64,000 nucleotides of DNA from Tridacna crocea. Its lineage: Eukaryota; Mollusca; Bivalvia; Cardiida; Cardiidae. The stretch covers positions 2,500,001 to 2,564,000 of the forward strand of contig OX031060.1 in the NCBI GenBank assembly GCA_943736015.1, read 5' to 3'. Positions 28,106-39,221 of this stretch are shown here, in pieces; the stretch's first letter is position 1, and the number at the start of each line of letters is the position of its first letter. The position numbers and the translations under genes are program-made. The notes beneath the pieces were generated by a model that was not told the DNA's origin, did no database searches, and saw only the letters and a program-made list of their open reading frames with translations.

Positions 28106-28396
28106 AACGATATTGATTCTTTTGACTTGTATCAGGAAATAGTCTATCCTCTTTGCGTCACTTGAATAGATCACTTGAAATATCGTCCTCTTCCTTGTTT
28201 GTGGTGAAAATCTGGGCATTTTTTACAACCGATAATGTAAAAGACACTACATACTGGTCAGTGGAAACTTTTAAATCGGCTTTTGAGGACAGCGAAGATC
28301 AAAATCAGACTGAAAAATCTTACTATCCGCAATACGATATTACACTCATGAATTTCATCATTAATATTTTCACTTGTGGCTGCACCATCCATAAAA

Positions 28397-28550
28397 TGTT
28401 TTGATGATGTTCACTCGATTAAAAAAAAAAAAAAAAAAATCCCTGTTTTCGAGTGAATATAATCGGTAATATTTTCGCTCGTGGCGCCGCCAATCGTGGA
28501 AATTATTACCGATGATGTTCAATCTGAAATAAATTTCGATTTTTCTCTAT
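28397..28550. repeat. Hairpin family 8 (CGGTAATATTTTC), copy
   Basis: The arms AATCGGTAATATTTTCGCTC and ATTATTACCGATGATGTTC flank GTGGCGCCGCCA. A 19-A tract interrupts the left arm. Confidence 0.6.
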
Positions 28551-28676
28551 TTCTGAATATCATTTGATTGTATATTTATTCATAGTAAAGAAGCATAGTT
28601 AGAAAAGTTACTGTTTCGACTGAGTGACGATTGGTCATTTGCAGCTGAAAAGTCTGGAGTAGATAACTTTTGCGTT

Positions 28677-28850
28677 AACGCTGTACCACACAACAGTATT
28701 TTAGACTTGACGAAATTCAAAGTATGTGCAGACGACAAAATAAAGGTAAGTCAAGTGATCAGTTCTGTCCTCGATAAGGTAGAAAACATTGTGGGAAAAG
28801 AAGGAAATGTAGGCTATCATCAATTTTTCCTTTTCCTTTATATGGGAAAA
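28677..28850 (-). repeat. pB-1 MITE, 3'-truncated
   Basis: TTAACGCTGTACCACACAAC, GCAGACGACAAAATAAAGG and GAAAACATTGTGGGAAAAG are present. The right hairpin arm decays and the end is lost where the next repeat begins. Confidence 0.6.
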
Positions 28851-28854
28851 AAAA

Positions 28855-29320
28855 GTTTGTACCTGAAAACTATGATTTTGAAAAGTCTTTGGTCGTTTAC
28901 ATTTAATTTCCAACATTACAATCCATTATTTCGATTTATCAATATTCATACCCAATCAGATCGAGAAGCACGCAATCATTGGATGAACAAGCCGTGGGAC
29001 GAAATAGTTTTGGAACGAAAAAGCCCAGGACCAAGTGATCGGTAAACAAATTTTGTATCATTGCGCCAATAGAAGTCTTTGGGCGAGTGAAGCTATTTTA
29101 AAGCAAAGATAAGTATTTCCAGGTTCGATGGCCTCATCCAGTGTATTTTAACATGCCATTTCTAATTACATATCTGAGTTCTACAAAGAAAATCATTTGC
29201 CTGAGAAAAATTGAGTTTAATTGGGTTTATTTCCTTCGGTTTTGCATAAAATACGATACATGGTCTTCAAAGCGATATTTTTCTTCGACAAATACCACAA
29301 AATTGCATCAAAGTGTATTT
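28855..29320 (+). repeat. Dispersed repeat shared with 3765-4235
   Basis: It is the plus-oriented partner of the copy at 3765-4235, with TTTTGGAACGAAAAAGCCCA, TTTATTTCCTTCGG and TTCGACAAATACCACAAAA in the same order. Confidence 0.7.
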
Positions 29321-29349
29321 CTTTTCTTAGATAGCCAGCTAGCTGGCTG

Positions 29350-29354
29350 ACTGG

Positions 29355-29385
<31 letters not shown>

Positions 29386-29530
29386 GATAGATGAGTGGGT
29401 GTGTGGGTGGATGGATGGATAGACAAACAGATAGACAGGTAGACAGACAGATAGACATCTAGATAAAATTACAGAGAGGAGAAGAAGAAGAAGCAGACAA
29501 GAGAGAGACAGAGAGAGAGAGATCAATGAA
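29350..29530 (+). repeat. GATA, GACA and GA microsatellite cluster
   Basis: GATA units (29355-29395) pass into GTGGATG, GACA and GAGA tracts up to 29522. Confidence 0.9.
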
Positions 29531-29805
29531 CTCTTAGTTTTTTATTCAGTTTTTTTTTCTCTCTTGCAGTGAATTCCCACACAGGTCGGAAGGAAGTTGG
29601 AACCAAACAAATTGTTACCATCTAATATAAGCGATTAATTTGTCCAAAGCACTAACGGAAATAGCTCTTTAGAACATGAGGAGTGTCGACTAACGTCTTA
29701 CTTCATAACGCCTCTAACCGTCTAATTGATCTAGTTGACAAGGGACTTTGTGTTACAAGTTTACGAAAAGGACCAGTCTGAATGAACCCAAGAAACCAGC
29801 AAAAC

Positions 29806-30020
29806 TTAATTCATTACAATACGACAATATTTTAGGCTTGTCCAAATCCAAATCTAAAGCAGACGACAAAATAAAAGTGAATGGAAAATTGAAATTTGTT
29901 TTGTGAAGCGTAGAAAACATTGAGGGAAAAGGAGAAAATGCTGGTTACCAGCATTTTCTCCTTTTCCCACAATATTTTCAACGGGATTTTTTTCTTAGGG
30001 ATTGTGTGGTAATGGAATAA
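29806..30020 (-). mobile_element. pB-1 MITE (minus)
   Basis: TTAATTCATTACAATACGAC opens the element. The core hairpin is clear, and GATTGTGTGGTAATGGAATAA closes it with a mutated target site. Confidence 0.8.
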
Positions 30021-30219
30021 CGAAACTTTTTATCTCTTCACCAAATGACAATTTTTTTTTTGAAAACGCTCAAGGCATCTGCAGACGCCATATTATATAT
30101 GGTTCATTTTGGTAAATTTGTCTCTGAAAGACAACATTGTTCCAAAAGAAGAAAATGCCCCCCCTTCTGTTTTAGACTCTTAAAAACTCGGGATTAGTGG
30201 TAAAAGCTGGAACTTTCTA

Positions 30220-30560
30220 TCTACCTACTCTTACAGGAATATCCTCAACCTCCCATAACCTCCTTTCCTTATTATCCTCCCAAACATCCTCACAGCATAA
30301 TAGTCGTTTTATATTTTTTCTAGCACCAACCCATCCACGTGTATTTTGATGTTTTTCCACCCTCACCACCTCTATCTCTCATGTTCCCCCTCCCACTTTC
30401 CGTTTTTTCAGTGCCCATTTACTTCCTGCAGACTGCTAATTTTCAAAACTTTCCACCCTTCTTTCTCCTCAAGGCCTTTTCCAAGATTCCCATCTTTCCT
30501 TGCCTATAGTCTTTTCCCCATCCCAAACTTCCCGCCCTACCTCATAATTATAATTGATCC
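30220..30560 (+). other. Pyrimidine-rich, low-complexity stretch
   Basis: It is C/T-rich with CCTCCC, CCCATC and TTCCC runs; a similar stretch resumes at 30810-30975. The open frame across it reflects composition, not a recognisable protein. Confidence 0.5.
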
Positions 30561-30800
30561 GTACTCTGTGAAAAGGGGGCTTTATGTATCTGCGAAAAGT
30601 TTCGACTCAGGTCAGCCTGCGCAGTCCGCGCAGGCTGACCTGGGCCGAAACTTTTCGCTATTGGTCAATTTTCTGTTTGTCAAAGGACCAGTCTATCGCA
30701 TGATTAAGGTTGTTGAAGAAAGTGGCTCCCATGGATATGAGCAGACTTGGGCTAGTATCGTGTATGATGGAGATGCATTAAGCATTAACACGGCTCAATC
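30560..30800 (+). repeat. CAGGCTGACCTGAGTC hairpin family, best-preserved copy
   Basis: GAAAAGTTTCGACTCAGGTC and CAGCCTGCGCAG pair with CTGCGCAGGCTGACC-type sequence around TCCGCGCA; CTTTTCGC closes the stem. The flanks GTGAAAAGGGGGCTTTATGT and CAAAGGACCAGTCTA recur at 58158 and 63757. Confidence 0.8.
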
Positions 30801-30986
30801 GTTTTCTAACCCCTAGCCCTAGCTCATTTCTCTCTCTTCCACTCCTTTATGTTCTCCCAAACTCTTCCCAATACTTACCCTGTATGCTTCCCTATACTCT
30901 CCTTCCCACCCCACGCACCATTCCCACTCTATTTCCCTTCCTCTTCACATCCCCTACCCACCATCCCTACATACTATGGTCCTTTC

Positions 30987-31214
30987 TTTACTTTTTACTA
31001 CACGACAAAATTGTTGACTTATTCAAATTGAAAGTGTTTGCAGAAGACAATATGAATGTGGCTGAATGATGGAAATTATCCCAGATAGGCTAGAAAAAAT
31101 TGTGGGAAAAGGAGAAAATGCTGGTAACCAGCATTTTCTTCTTTTCCCACAAATTGTTCAAAAGGTTTCTATCTCTGGGTCGTAAAAACCAGGGATTGTA
31201 TGTTAAAGGATTAA
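30987..31214 (-). mobile_element. pB-1 MITE (minus), worn left end
   Basis: It reads TTTACTACACGACAAAATTG, TGTTTGCAGAAGACAAT, then a near-perfect hairpin to GTATGTTAAAGGATTAA. Confidence 0.75.
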
Positions 31215-31254
31215 AGAATAACGAAAAAAGAACAGTTAGACTTGTTGGTGAATT

Positions 31255-31545
31255 ATGATACAACATAATAATTTAACATGGTTTGGCGTCGCATAACATA
31301 GCATTGCGTCAAATAGCGGAGCATAGCATAACACTGTTAGAGCGACGCGTGGCTTAGCACAACATAACATGTCCTGACGTAGAATAACAAGGCAAACATG
31401 TTGTGGCATAGCGTGTTGAAACTTGACATATTATGACGCAGTATAGCCTGTCATAACATGATATAACATAGTATAACATGGCATAGCTTAGTGGGTCAAA
31501 GTATGGCGAAGCACAACTGGCAATAGCAGAACATAGAGATAGCGA
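31255..31545 (+). repeat. Degenerate ATAACATAGCAT-type minisatellite
   Basis: Many imperfect repeats of CATAACATAGC and related words occur with no constant period. No coding potential is seen. Confidence 0.6.
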
Positions 31546-31879
31546 AGGGCGGCACTTACTTGTGACAAAAACTGTTGTTTTTTCTTTCCGTTAGGCCAAA
31601 ATAAAACACTTTATAATTTCATACTCTTTATAGCGTTTCAATTTTGATATAGATATAAACCATGTAAAAATAACGTTCTTATTTAAATGCTTTTGATTGT
31701 TAAATTGTTTTCGTAGATCAGGGATCGTACACATAGATATCATCCCCTACGTTTGTATAGAGATAACAATTGATGAGTGGATAAAGAGATTGTAATCACT
31801 TCCGCGTTTAGCAGTCTGAAGTCATCTCACAAGTATACCGGCTGTTTCTGTTTGGTCTATACTTCATACTTCCCTAGCT

Positions 31880-32108
31880 GTAACCCTTTACTCCATAGAT
31901 ACTCATTTCTACGCATTGCTTGAAGGAGCCTTTGGAAAACATTGTGGCAAAAGGTGAAATTGCTCGTGACGAGCAATTTCACCTTTTGCCACAATGTTTT
32001 CTACACTATCAAAAGGTGTCATATACACATAAGAAACAGCTTCATCCTTGCTGTTATTTAGGGTCAATTAGAGATACCATAGAAATGCCTTAAGGGGTAA
32101 AGGGTTAA
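31880..32108 (+). mobile_element. pB-2 MITE (plus), full length
   Basis: GTAACCCTTTACTCCATAG on the left (target site mutated), GGGGTAAAGGGTTAA on the right, and a perfect core hairpin GAAATTGCTCGTGACGAGCA. Confidence 0.9.
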
Positions 32109-32117
32109 ACAGAAAGC

Positions 32118-32118
32118 G

Positions 32119-32157
<39 letters not shown>

Positions 32158-32288
32158 CAGACAGACAGACACGGACAGAAAGACAGATAAATAGAGAGTC
32201 CAAAAAATTAGGCACAGAGAGGGAGGAATAGAAAGAAAGACAGACAGACAGAAAGACAAATAGACGGAGGTAGCTAGATTCATATAAT

Positions 32289-32341
<53 letters not shown>
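32118..32341 (+). repeat. GA and GACA microsatellites
   Basis: Two GA tracts (32124-32150 and 32293-32340) with GACAGACA and GAAAGACAGA between them. Confidence 0.9.
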
Positions 32342-32342
<1 letters not shown>

Positions 32343-32667
32343 CAAGATTAAATAGCCAAAGTTTCAAACAAAATTTTAACTGACTCCCTTGCTATCACAC
32401 AATCAAAATCAAATATTTTTAACTCCTTATCAAACGTCAAATTTTATACTTTTTCATTAAATCATTTAATCATAATTAAATTATGTGCAAACGACCAGTG
32501 CAGTATGACACAAATGATACAGATCTTTGAAAAAACTGGTTACCAGCCTTTTTCTTTTCCGCAATCTTTTCAAAAACCTTCCTCTTAAGTGTGTCTTTAC
32601 AATATGGGACATTTTGGTGAAGGGTAAAAATACTATTGTTAGATAGTCAACATAAGCCTATGTTGAT

Positions 32668-32884
32668 AAAACCTTCACCACACAATGCCGACTTTTAACG
32701 CCCCAGACGAAGAAACCTTTTGAAAACATTGTGGAAAAAGGAGAAAATGCTGGTTACCTTTTCCCACAACGTTTTCTACCCTGTCAAACAAATATTGCAT
32801 CATTTCAGCCAAACTGAAATTTTCGTCTGCAACTATTTTCAAATTTGACAGGTTTAGAATTTTTGTCGTCTGGTAAACGGTTAA
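32668..32884 (+). mobile_element. pB-1 MITE (plus), hairpin arm deleted
   Basis: It has CTTCACCACACAATGCC on the left and GTCGTCTGGTAAACGGTTAA on the right. About 15 bp of the right hairpin arm is lost (TGCTGGTTACCTTTTCCCAC). Confidence 0.75.
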
Positions 32885-32997
32885 AAGCGGATACAGAAGG
32901 TAATGTTTTTGCTATACGAGAAATTGCACCTATTCCACAATGTTTTCAAAAATGGTCTATAACAAGACGAAGGAACTGGTCTGCAGGATGAATTCTG

Positions 32998-33226
32998 TTA
33001 ACCCGTTACCAGACGACAATATCTTATACCTAACCAAATTGAAAGCATTTGCAGACGACAATTTCAAAGAGGCTCAAATGGTGCAATTTTGCTTAGTTGA
33101 AGTAGAAAACTTTGTGGGAAAAGGAGAAAATGCTGGTTATCAGCATTTTCTCCTTTTCCCACAACGTTTTCAAAAGGCTTCTTCCTCAGGGTAGTAAAAA
33201 GTCGTCATTGTGTGGTGAAGGATTAA
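32998..33226 (-). mobile_element. pB-1 MITE (minus), full length
   Basis: It has TTAA at both ends, CCCGTTACCAGACGACAAT on the left and GTGTGGTGAAGGA on the right. It shares its right TTAA with the next copy. Confidence 0.85.
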
Positions 33227-33430
33227 CCTTTTACCAGACGACAAAATTTTAGACCTGTCCAAATTGGAAGAATTTGCAGACGATAAAATTAGATGTGATT
33301 TGAATAATAAGATTTTGCTTTGAAAAGGGTTAAAATCAGTGTGGCAAAAGACGAAATGCTGATAGCCAGTTTTTGATAATCAGCATTTTGTCCTTTTTCC
33401 ACAATGCTTACAAATGTGACCCATCACGCA
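33223..33430 (-). repeat. Decayed pB-1 MITE
   Basis: It has TTAACCTTTTACCAGACGAC on the left and a worn hairpin (AGTGTGGCAAAAGACGAAAT against TTTTTCCACAATGC). No right terminus is found. Confidence 0.6.
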
Positions 33431-33653
33431 AAAAATGGACCTTCTGGGAACTGCAAAAGTATCAACCCTGCACAGTCTGACCAGGGTTGACACTTTCCGA
33501 TTTTGTAATATTTTCTGTATGAAAAGTGGTCATTCTACCCTGTTTTACAATCATTTTTGAACTATCAACTTGTATTGACCTTCACTATTGTTGATCTGTT
33601 TTCATCTAATTAATATCAGGATTCCAAGATGGTCCCTGACAGGTCACATTAAT

Positions 33654-33925
33654 TTAACCCGTTAAAACACAATTCCTACTTTTGACGGCCCTGAGAAAGA
33701 AACCTTAAGAAAATATTGTGGGAAAAGGAGAAAATGCTGGTAACCAGATTTAGAAAACATTGTGGGAAAAGGAGAAAATGCTGGTAACCAGCATTTTCTC
33801 CATTTCCCACAATGTTTTCAAACCTTCACAAAAGAAATTCGAATTTTCAGTCACTTTTATTTTGTCGTCTGCAAGTGCTTTCGATTTGGACAAGCCTAAA
33901 ATTTTGTCGTTTGGTAATGAGTTAA
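33654..33925 (+). mobile_element. pB-1 MITE (plus) with a duplicated hairpin arm
   Basis: It has TTAA at both ends. The left arm ATTGTGGGAAAAGGAGAAAA occurs twice in a row (33715 and 33759), each followed by TGCTGGTAACCAG. Confidence 0.85.
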
Positions 33926-34190
33926 TGCTTCTTATGGATTGTTAGATGGCTTGATATTGCGGTAAAGGGACAAGTACTTGAGTTGTAGTGCACTAATCGT
34001 CAACAAGGTTTCATTTTAATGAGATATTGAATGTTCAAAGTGCATGTTTTCTTTTCCGCGTCTTTGATATTTGAATGAACTAACAGGATTATTATGAATT
34101 AAACCAAATTTGGACTTATTTGCAAGTAAACAAAAAAATTGGAAAAAGAGGGTATGTATAATCAGTTTTGTTTGTTTTCCAAGGATAGAG

Positions 34191-34194
34191 ATAG

Positions 34195-34248
<54 letters not shown>

Positions 34249-34286
34249 AATTTTCATTCAGATGGAATCATAAATCGATATTATTT

Positions 34287-34326
<40 letters not shown>
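34191..34326 (+). repeat. GATA and GA microsatellites, duplicated block
   Basis: GA tracts at 34216-34243 and 34292-34326 are each followed by a copy of TTTTAATTTTCATTCA and ATCATAAATCGATATTATTT, showing a local tandem duplication of about 80-90 bp. Confidence 0.8.
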
Positions 34327-34328
<2 letters not shown>

Positions 34329-34483
34329 CTTTTAATTTTCATTCAAGCAGATTGAATCATAAATCGATATTATTTCAAAATCTTCCATTCTGTTGCATCT
34401 TTCTCCTGCCGTTGATCGATTCAATCAGAGTTTGTATTCATTAACCGTTCTTAGTGTCAATCTTAGACTAATTTTACATTTTG

Positions 34484-34600
34484 AAAGTTACACAATTTCT
34501 GATTGGCTATTTCAAATGTTTTAACCAATCAGAAATTTGTGATCTTGGATCTTGGTATGGAGACACTATTCCCCATTTGAAAACGTAACTTTGAAATAAC
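34484..34600. repeat. CTGATTGGCTA hairpin, diverged relative of family 7
   Basis: GAAAGTTACACAATTTCTGA and TTGGCTATTTC pair imperfectly with CCAATCAGAAATTTGTG and AACGTAACTTTGAAAT. Confidence 0.5.
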
Positions 34601-34646
34601 AATATTTGGGGTTTTACTACCGAAGTGAACATTTCATTTTTTGTCA

Positions 34647-34875
34647 TAAACCCTTTCCCAAACGACAAACTTTTGGAGTAGACCAAATTAAAAGCATATG
34701 CAGACAACAATTCAACTCTTGCTGAAAAGATGATTTCTGTCTATGATAGGGTAGAAAACATTGTGGGAGAAGGAGAAAATGCTGGTTACCAGCATTTTCT
34801 CCTTTTCCCACAATGTTTTCAAAAGGCCACTATTCCAGACCCGTAAAAACCAGGGATTGTTTTGGAAAGGGTTAA
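34647..34875 (-). mobile_element. pB-1 MITE (minus), CCCTTTCCC subgroup
   Basis: It reads ATAAACCCTTTCCCAAACGA on the left, a near-perfect hairpin, and GTTTTGGAAAGGGTTAA on the right. Confidence 0.85.
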
Positions 34876-35129
34876 GCAGAATAAGGGTTTACTTATTTGT
34901 ATTATAGACATCGCTTTCTGTCTGTCCTCTGTTAGCATCCGTCAGCCAAACTTTCTCTTCGTCAGTCAATCTGTCTGTCCTTATCCCTTGATCTGTACCC
35001 CCTCGTGGCTCTATTTTTATGTCAATCCTACTTTATCCTTTTTTCCCTCTCAGTGGCCCCCTTTTGCTTCTTTCTTTCCTTTGGCTCGGATTGCGTCGGT
35101 CATTAAGTCTGTTTATATTTTTTTCAACA

Positions 35130-35356
35130 TTAACCCTTTCCCAAACGGCAAATTTTGGACCAGACCAAATTCAAAGCATTTTGCAGATGACAAATTAACA
35201 GTTGCCAAAAAATGATTTTTCTATATGATAGGGTAGAAAACATTGTGGGAAAAGGAGAAAATGCTGGTTACCAGCATTTTCTCCTTTTCCCACAATGTTT
35301 TCAAAAGGCTTCTATTCCTGACCCGTAAAAACCAGGGATTATTTGGGAAAGGGTTA
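35130..35356 (-). mobile_element. pB-1 MITE (minus), part of a local duplication
   Basis: It has TTAA at both ends. It is preceded by GGATTGCGTCGGTCATTAAG, and that flank is repeated at 35358-35398 before another MITE. Confidence 0.85.
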
Positions 35357-35398
35357 AGGATTGCGTCAGTCATTAAGTCTGTCTATAGTTTTTCAACA

Positions 35399-35584
35399 TT
35401 AACCCTTTCCCAAACAAGCCCTTGTTTTTACGTGTCTGCAGTACAAGTCTTTTGAAAACACTTTCCCACAGTGTTTTCTACTCATTTGGAGAACTTTCTG
35501 TCATTTTTATCAAATTTGAAATTATCGTCTACAAACTCTTTAAGTTTGGAAGAATCTAAAATTTGTCGTTTGGGAGAGGGTTAA
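35399..35584 (+). mobile_element. pB-1 MITE (plus), hairpin almost deleted
   Basis: It has TTAA at both ends, CCCTTTCCCAAACAAGCCC on the left and GTCGTTTGGGAGAGGG on the right. The central hairpin is reduced to GAAAACACTTTCCCACAGTG. Confidence 0.8.
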
Positions 35585-35929
35585 GATTACAGTAATCGTT
35601 GATGTTCTAAAACTGGATTTTAGAAACCTGATCAAATTTGCTTTTACAAAAAAAGATCTCTGATAGGAATTTTTTATTACTGGCTTGAAAATGTGTCTTA
35701 ATGTTTTATCTTCACAAAATAGGATGTCAGTATGAAATTCGTCCACATCAATGCCGTCATTGTTGTTGTTGTAGATGTGAATGTTGTTGAAAAAAAATAT
35801 TATTATACATATGGCGCACCAATAACAACAACAACAATAAGGGTGTAGAGCAACGACGACGATGACGAAATGCCAGTATCAAATTCAACCTCATCGTTTT
35901 CGTTGTTGGAGAAGTCATCAATATCTCCC

Positions 35930-36272
35930 GCTAGATGGCATTCTATATATATACTCATCTATCTAATTTGGGCATCCTGGGTACAGAACCGAACCACTTT
36001 CCTACGCGAAAACCGTTACTTTGAATTTCAAACTAAAATAAACGTTTACTCAATAAAACGCTACCTCGTGCAATTCACTCAGCTATGATCAGCAGTCTAG
36101 AGAAATCTAGAGCTAAAGCAGGTCTCATTTCTCCTCAAACGTATTGATAAAAGCTATTTTCTACATTACTACTTTATAGAGCGTAATATTACAGTCAGCC
36201 CGCTTTTGGGGCTAGTAGTGTGTCATATAAGACAGTCGAATCTTCGAAGAATATGACATGCGCAGACAACGG
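35930..36272 (+). repeat. Dispersed repeat R375, copy A
   Basis: It runs from ATCTCCCGCTAGATGGCATT to GACATGCGCAGACAACG. Other anchors are GGTACAGAACCGAACCAC, TTATAGAGCGTAATATTAC and TTCGAAGAATATGACATG. Further copies are at 39818-40371, 41590-41932 and 63138-63490. Confidence 0.8.
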
Positions 36273-36825
36273 AGAGGTCATCAGTACCTCTCTACAGTGG
36301 TGAGTTTAAAAGGTAGACTGCCACAGAATTTTGCTTGCGAAATTGTTCATATACACAGTCTGTTTCATCATGGATTTGTAAATTAAGCGAAATCAAAACA
36401 CCGAAACAGGGAATTAAACGTGGTTTATTTCTATATGATGAATTTCAGAAAAAAAAAAAATGTTATATTAGTTTGGCATGGTTGCAAATTATCTCTTCGA
36501 TGAGAGATTTTTTCATGTAGCAAATAATTCTAAGCAGCAGATAAAAGTAAGAAAAATTTCGTTAAAAAAGAGAATGAAGACTACTGGACAAGATCATGCG
36601 ACTTGAAAATGCGGGAAGAGGGTCAAATGACCGTCATGTAAAACATAAGAGGTTTTTACGCGGCGGTTTTTACTTGTTTGTTTACATGTATCAAAATATA
36701 TTGAAATTTAAAGCCAATAACCTATTTGAAAAAATAAAATGATGATGACATTTCCTGGCTTCTTTTGTAAAGAAGCTACAACAGAAGCCAACTTGTTGTT
36801 GTGTTGATTGTTATTTGCTCAGCAG

Positions 36826-37022
36826 CCGTAATCACCAACCATTTTTAAGAACATTCTTGGTCTAATGCTTCAAAGTTTTGTCAATATGAAAGTAACAGAG
36901 CTTCTGATTGGCTAAACCATTTGGTTTAGCCAATCAGAAGGTCTGTTACTTTCAAAATCAGAAAATCTCAAAGAATAAGACAAAGAACGTTCTTAAGAAT
37001 GGTCGGTGAATACGATCCCAGA
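36826..37022. mobile_element. Hairpin MITE family 7 (CTTCTGATTGGCTAAACCA), copy 1
   Basis: Arms run from CACCAACCATTTTTAAGAAC inward to GATTGGCTAAACCATTTGG and back out to GTTCTTAAGAATGGTCGGTG. Confidence 0.8.
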
Positions 37023-37421
37023 AACTATGTGATCGCTCCAACATGACAAACAACAATAACAATACAACAAAGAGAACAACAACAATAGTAGCAGAGCGAC
37101 AATGACAACTATGACGACGATGACGAAGAAAATAGGATGACAGACAAACATAATGGAAAGATAAAGTCTGAACAACTCACTTTTATCATAAATCACGTGA
37201 TCCACATAATCAATCCAGAAGTTCAATGTTTATTTCACTTTGACAAGGCATGGTCTATAAATATTTTCTTTTTATATATATAAAATTTACGAGGATTATG
37301 TAAAATAATACAATAGAACGCTGACTTTGAAAAGAGACTTTTCTGTGTTTCGTGTGTGCTAAAAATAGAAGAATAAATTATCATGGAATAAGGATAAAAA
37401 GGTTTCAAAGGGTATGTAAAG

Positions 37422-37620
37422 TTAACTCTTTCCCAGACGGTCAAATTTTAGATTCAGTCAGTATAATCACTGTGCCTGTTAACGACAATATTAATGAACT
37501 GTGGATTAAATGGTGGACTTTGTTGTTGAAAAGATAGAAAATATTGTAGCAAAAAGGAAGAGATGCCTGTCATATTTTTCTTTCTCTCTTTTCCTCGATG
37601 TTGACGTAAATCGTCTTTAT
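37422..37620 (-). repeat. Decayed pB-1 MITE
   Basis: It has TTAACTCTTTCCCAGACGGT on the left and a worn hairpin (GAAAATATTGTAGCAAAAAG against CTCTTTTCCTCGATGTTG). Confidence 0.5.
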
Positions 37621-37669
37621 TAGATTCGATGAAACGCGGATTTGTTTGGTTCACTGTTAGATTGCTACG

Positions 37670-37770
37670 CGACTCACTGACCTGTTGCGGACAGTGTAGA
37701 TCAAGATCAGACTGCACTGAACGTGCAGTCTGATCAATGATCTACACTGTCCGATAAGGAGATATAATTC
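37670..37770 (-). repeat. Hairpin family 4 (GATCAGACTGCA), copy
   Basis: GCGGACAGTGTAGATCAAGA pairs with TGATCTACACTGTCCG around CTGCACTGAACGTGCAG. It is flanked by GCGACTCACTGACCTG. Confidence 0.8.
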
Positions 37771-38050
37771 CTCCAAATTTACTAATAGCAAGCAGAGTTT
37801 GGGTATTAACTGTCGGCTTGAAAGATTCATTTAAAGTTACTTTGCAGCATAAGTGTAGAGAGTCCAACATGACATTCAACTGTGTCTGACGTGTCTATTT
37901 CGATGATATTAAGCATGAACATTAAAATAATACATCGATCGACTGGTCGTACAAGTGTTTATCATCCCCCGCCGGATATATAGTAATACTAGCCGTCCCT
38001 CCTTGCTTCATGGCGTCCTTCCCTCTGACTGTCTGTACTTTCGTCCAGCT

Positions 38051-38390
38051 TTTTGTCCGGAGCATAACTCAAAAAGTATACAAGGTATAAAGATGATGAC
38101 TCACACGTGGATAGATCTCGTCAAGGAGAAGCGTAATGAACAAGAAGCATAACTCTAGATTGCAAAATTTAGAAGTTATTTCCCTTTGTTATTTTCAGTA
38201 CTTAAATTTTGTCCAGAGCATAACACAAAAACTATTTTAGGTGTAAAAATGAAACTATACAGATTGATATGTGACATAAAAGAAAAGTGCAATGTACAAG
38301 AACTGTAACTTTCGGTGCAATGATTTAGAAGTTATTGCCCATTTTTATTTCTAATACTTAAATTTTGTCCGGAGTATTAATTAAAAAGTG
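38051..38390 (+). repeat. 156-bp tandem repeat, about 2.1 copies
   Basis: TTTTGTCCGGAGCATAACTC recurs with few changes at 38207 and 38363, and TTTAGAAGTTATT lies in the same place in each unit. The period is 156 bp. Confidence 0.75.
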
Positions 38391-38547
38391 ACAGAAAATT
38401 TAGAATTTGTTTTGGGAAGGGGAAAAAGAAAACATTGTGGGAAAAGGAGAAAATGCTGGTTACCACCCCTTTCTCCTTTTCCCACAATGTTTTCAGAAGG
38501 CTTCTTTATCAGGGTCGTTAAAAATCGGGATTGTGTGGTATCGGGTT
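38388..38547 (-). repeat. pB-1 MITE, 5'-truncated
   Basis: It starts inside the left arm (TTTTGGGAAGGGGAAAAAG), keeps the hairpin around CTGGTTACCACC, and ends GATTGTGTGGTATCGGGTTA. Confidence 0.65.
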
Positions 38548-38714
38548 ATTTGGCCCTTATACTTTTACCACACTGTTTTCAAACTCCCGCTTTCTCACGG
38601 TCGAAGAAATTCTGGCTTGTTTGTTAGGAATAACCCCTGTACCATCTGTGCTTTTTTAAATGAGGAAGAAGACCTCTGAAGAAAACGTTGTAGGGAAAGA
38701 AGATGGTGAAGGAA

Positions 38715-38768
38715 AAGTGGAAGAAGAAGAAGAAGAAGAAGAAGAAGAAGAAGAAGAAGAAGAAGAAT
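38715..38768 (+). repeat. GAA microsatellite
   Basis: Tandem GAA trinucleotides lie inside what looks like a worn pB-type hairpin (GAAAACGTTGTAGGGAAAG to CTTTTGACAATATTTTC). Confidence 0.9.
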
Positions 38769-38841
38769 CTAAAAGCTCGAAGAAGCGTTCTTTCCCTTTT
38801 GACAATATTTTCTACTCTATAACAGGCAAAGACCCACGCAT

Positions 38842-39069
38842 TTAACCCTTTACTCCATAGATACTCATTTCGACACACTGCTTGTACGAGCCTTTGGAAA
38901 ACATTGTGGCAAAAGGTGAAATTGCTCGTGACGAGCAATTTCACCTTTTGCCACAATGTTTTCTCACTATCAAAAGGTGTCATATAGCCATAAGAAAATG
39001 CTTCATCTTTGCTGTTATTTAGGGTCAATTAGAGATACCATAGAAATGCCTTATGGAGTAAAGGGTTAA
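38842..39069 (+). mobile_element. pB-2 MITE (plus), full length
   Basis: It has TTAA at both ends, CCCTTTACTCCATAGATAC on the left and GGAGTAAAGGG on the right, with a perfect GAAATTGCTCGTGACGAGCA core. Confidence 0.9.
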
Positions 39070-39221
39070 TAAAAAAATTGCTATCAGCAAATCCGTTCCA
39101 AAACGAGCTCTATCTAAACTTTTGTCATCTGGAAAGGGGTTGCCCACTAAGAACATGTCAACAAGGACCCTTGTGACTGTCTTCTGTCGTGAGGAGCAGT
39201 GGCATATAGACCTGCAACATG

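Noticed and set aside
30346-30816. 156-codon open frame
   Set aside because: It spans a pyrimidine-rich low-complexity stretch and a hairpin repeat; the peptide is compositionally biased and unlike a folded protein.
38624-39028. 134-codon open frame on the minus strand
   Set aside because: It consists of a GAA microsatellite read as poly-Phe plus a pB-2 element.
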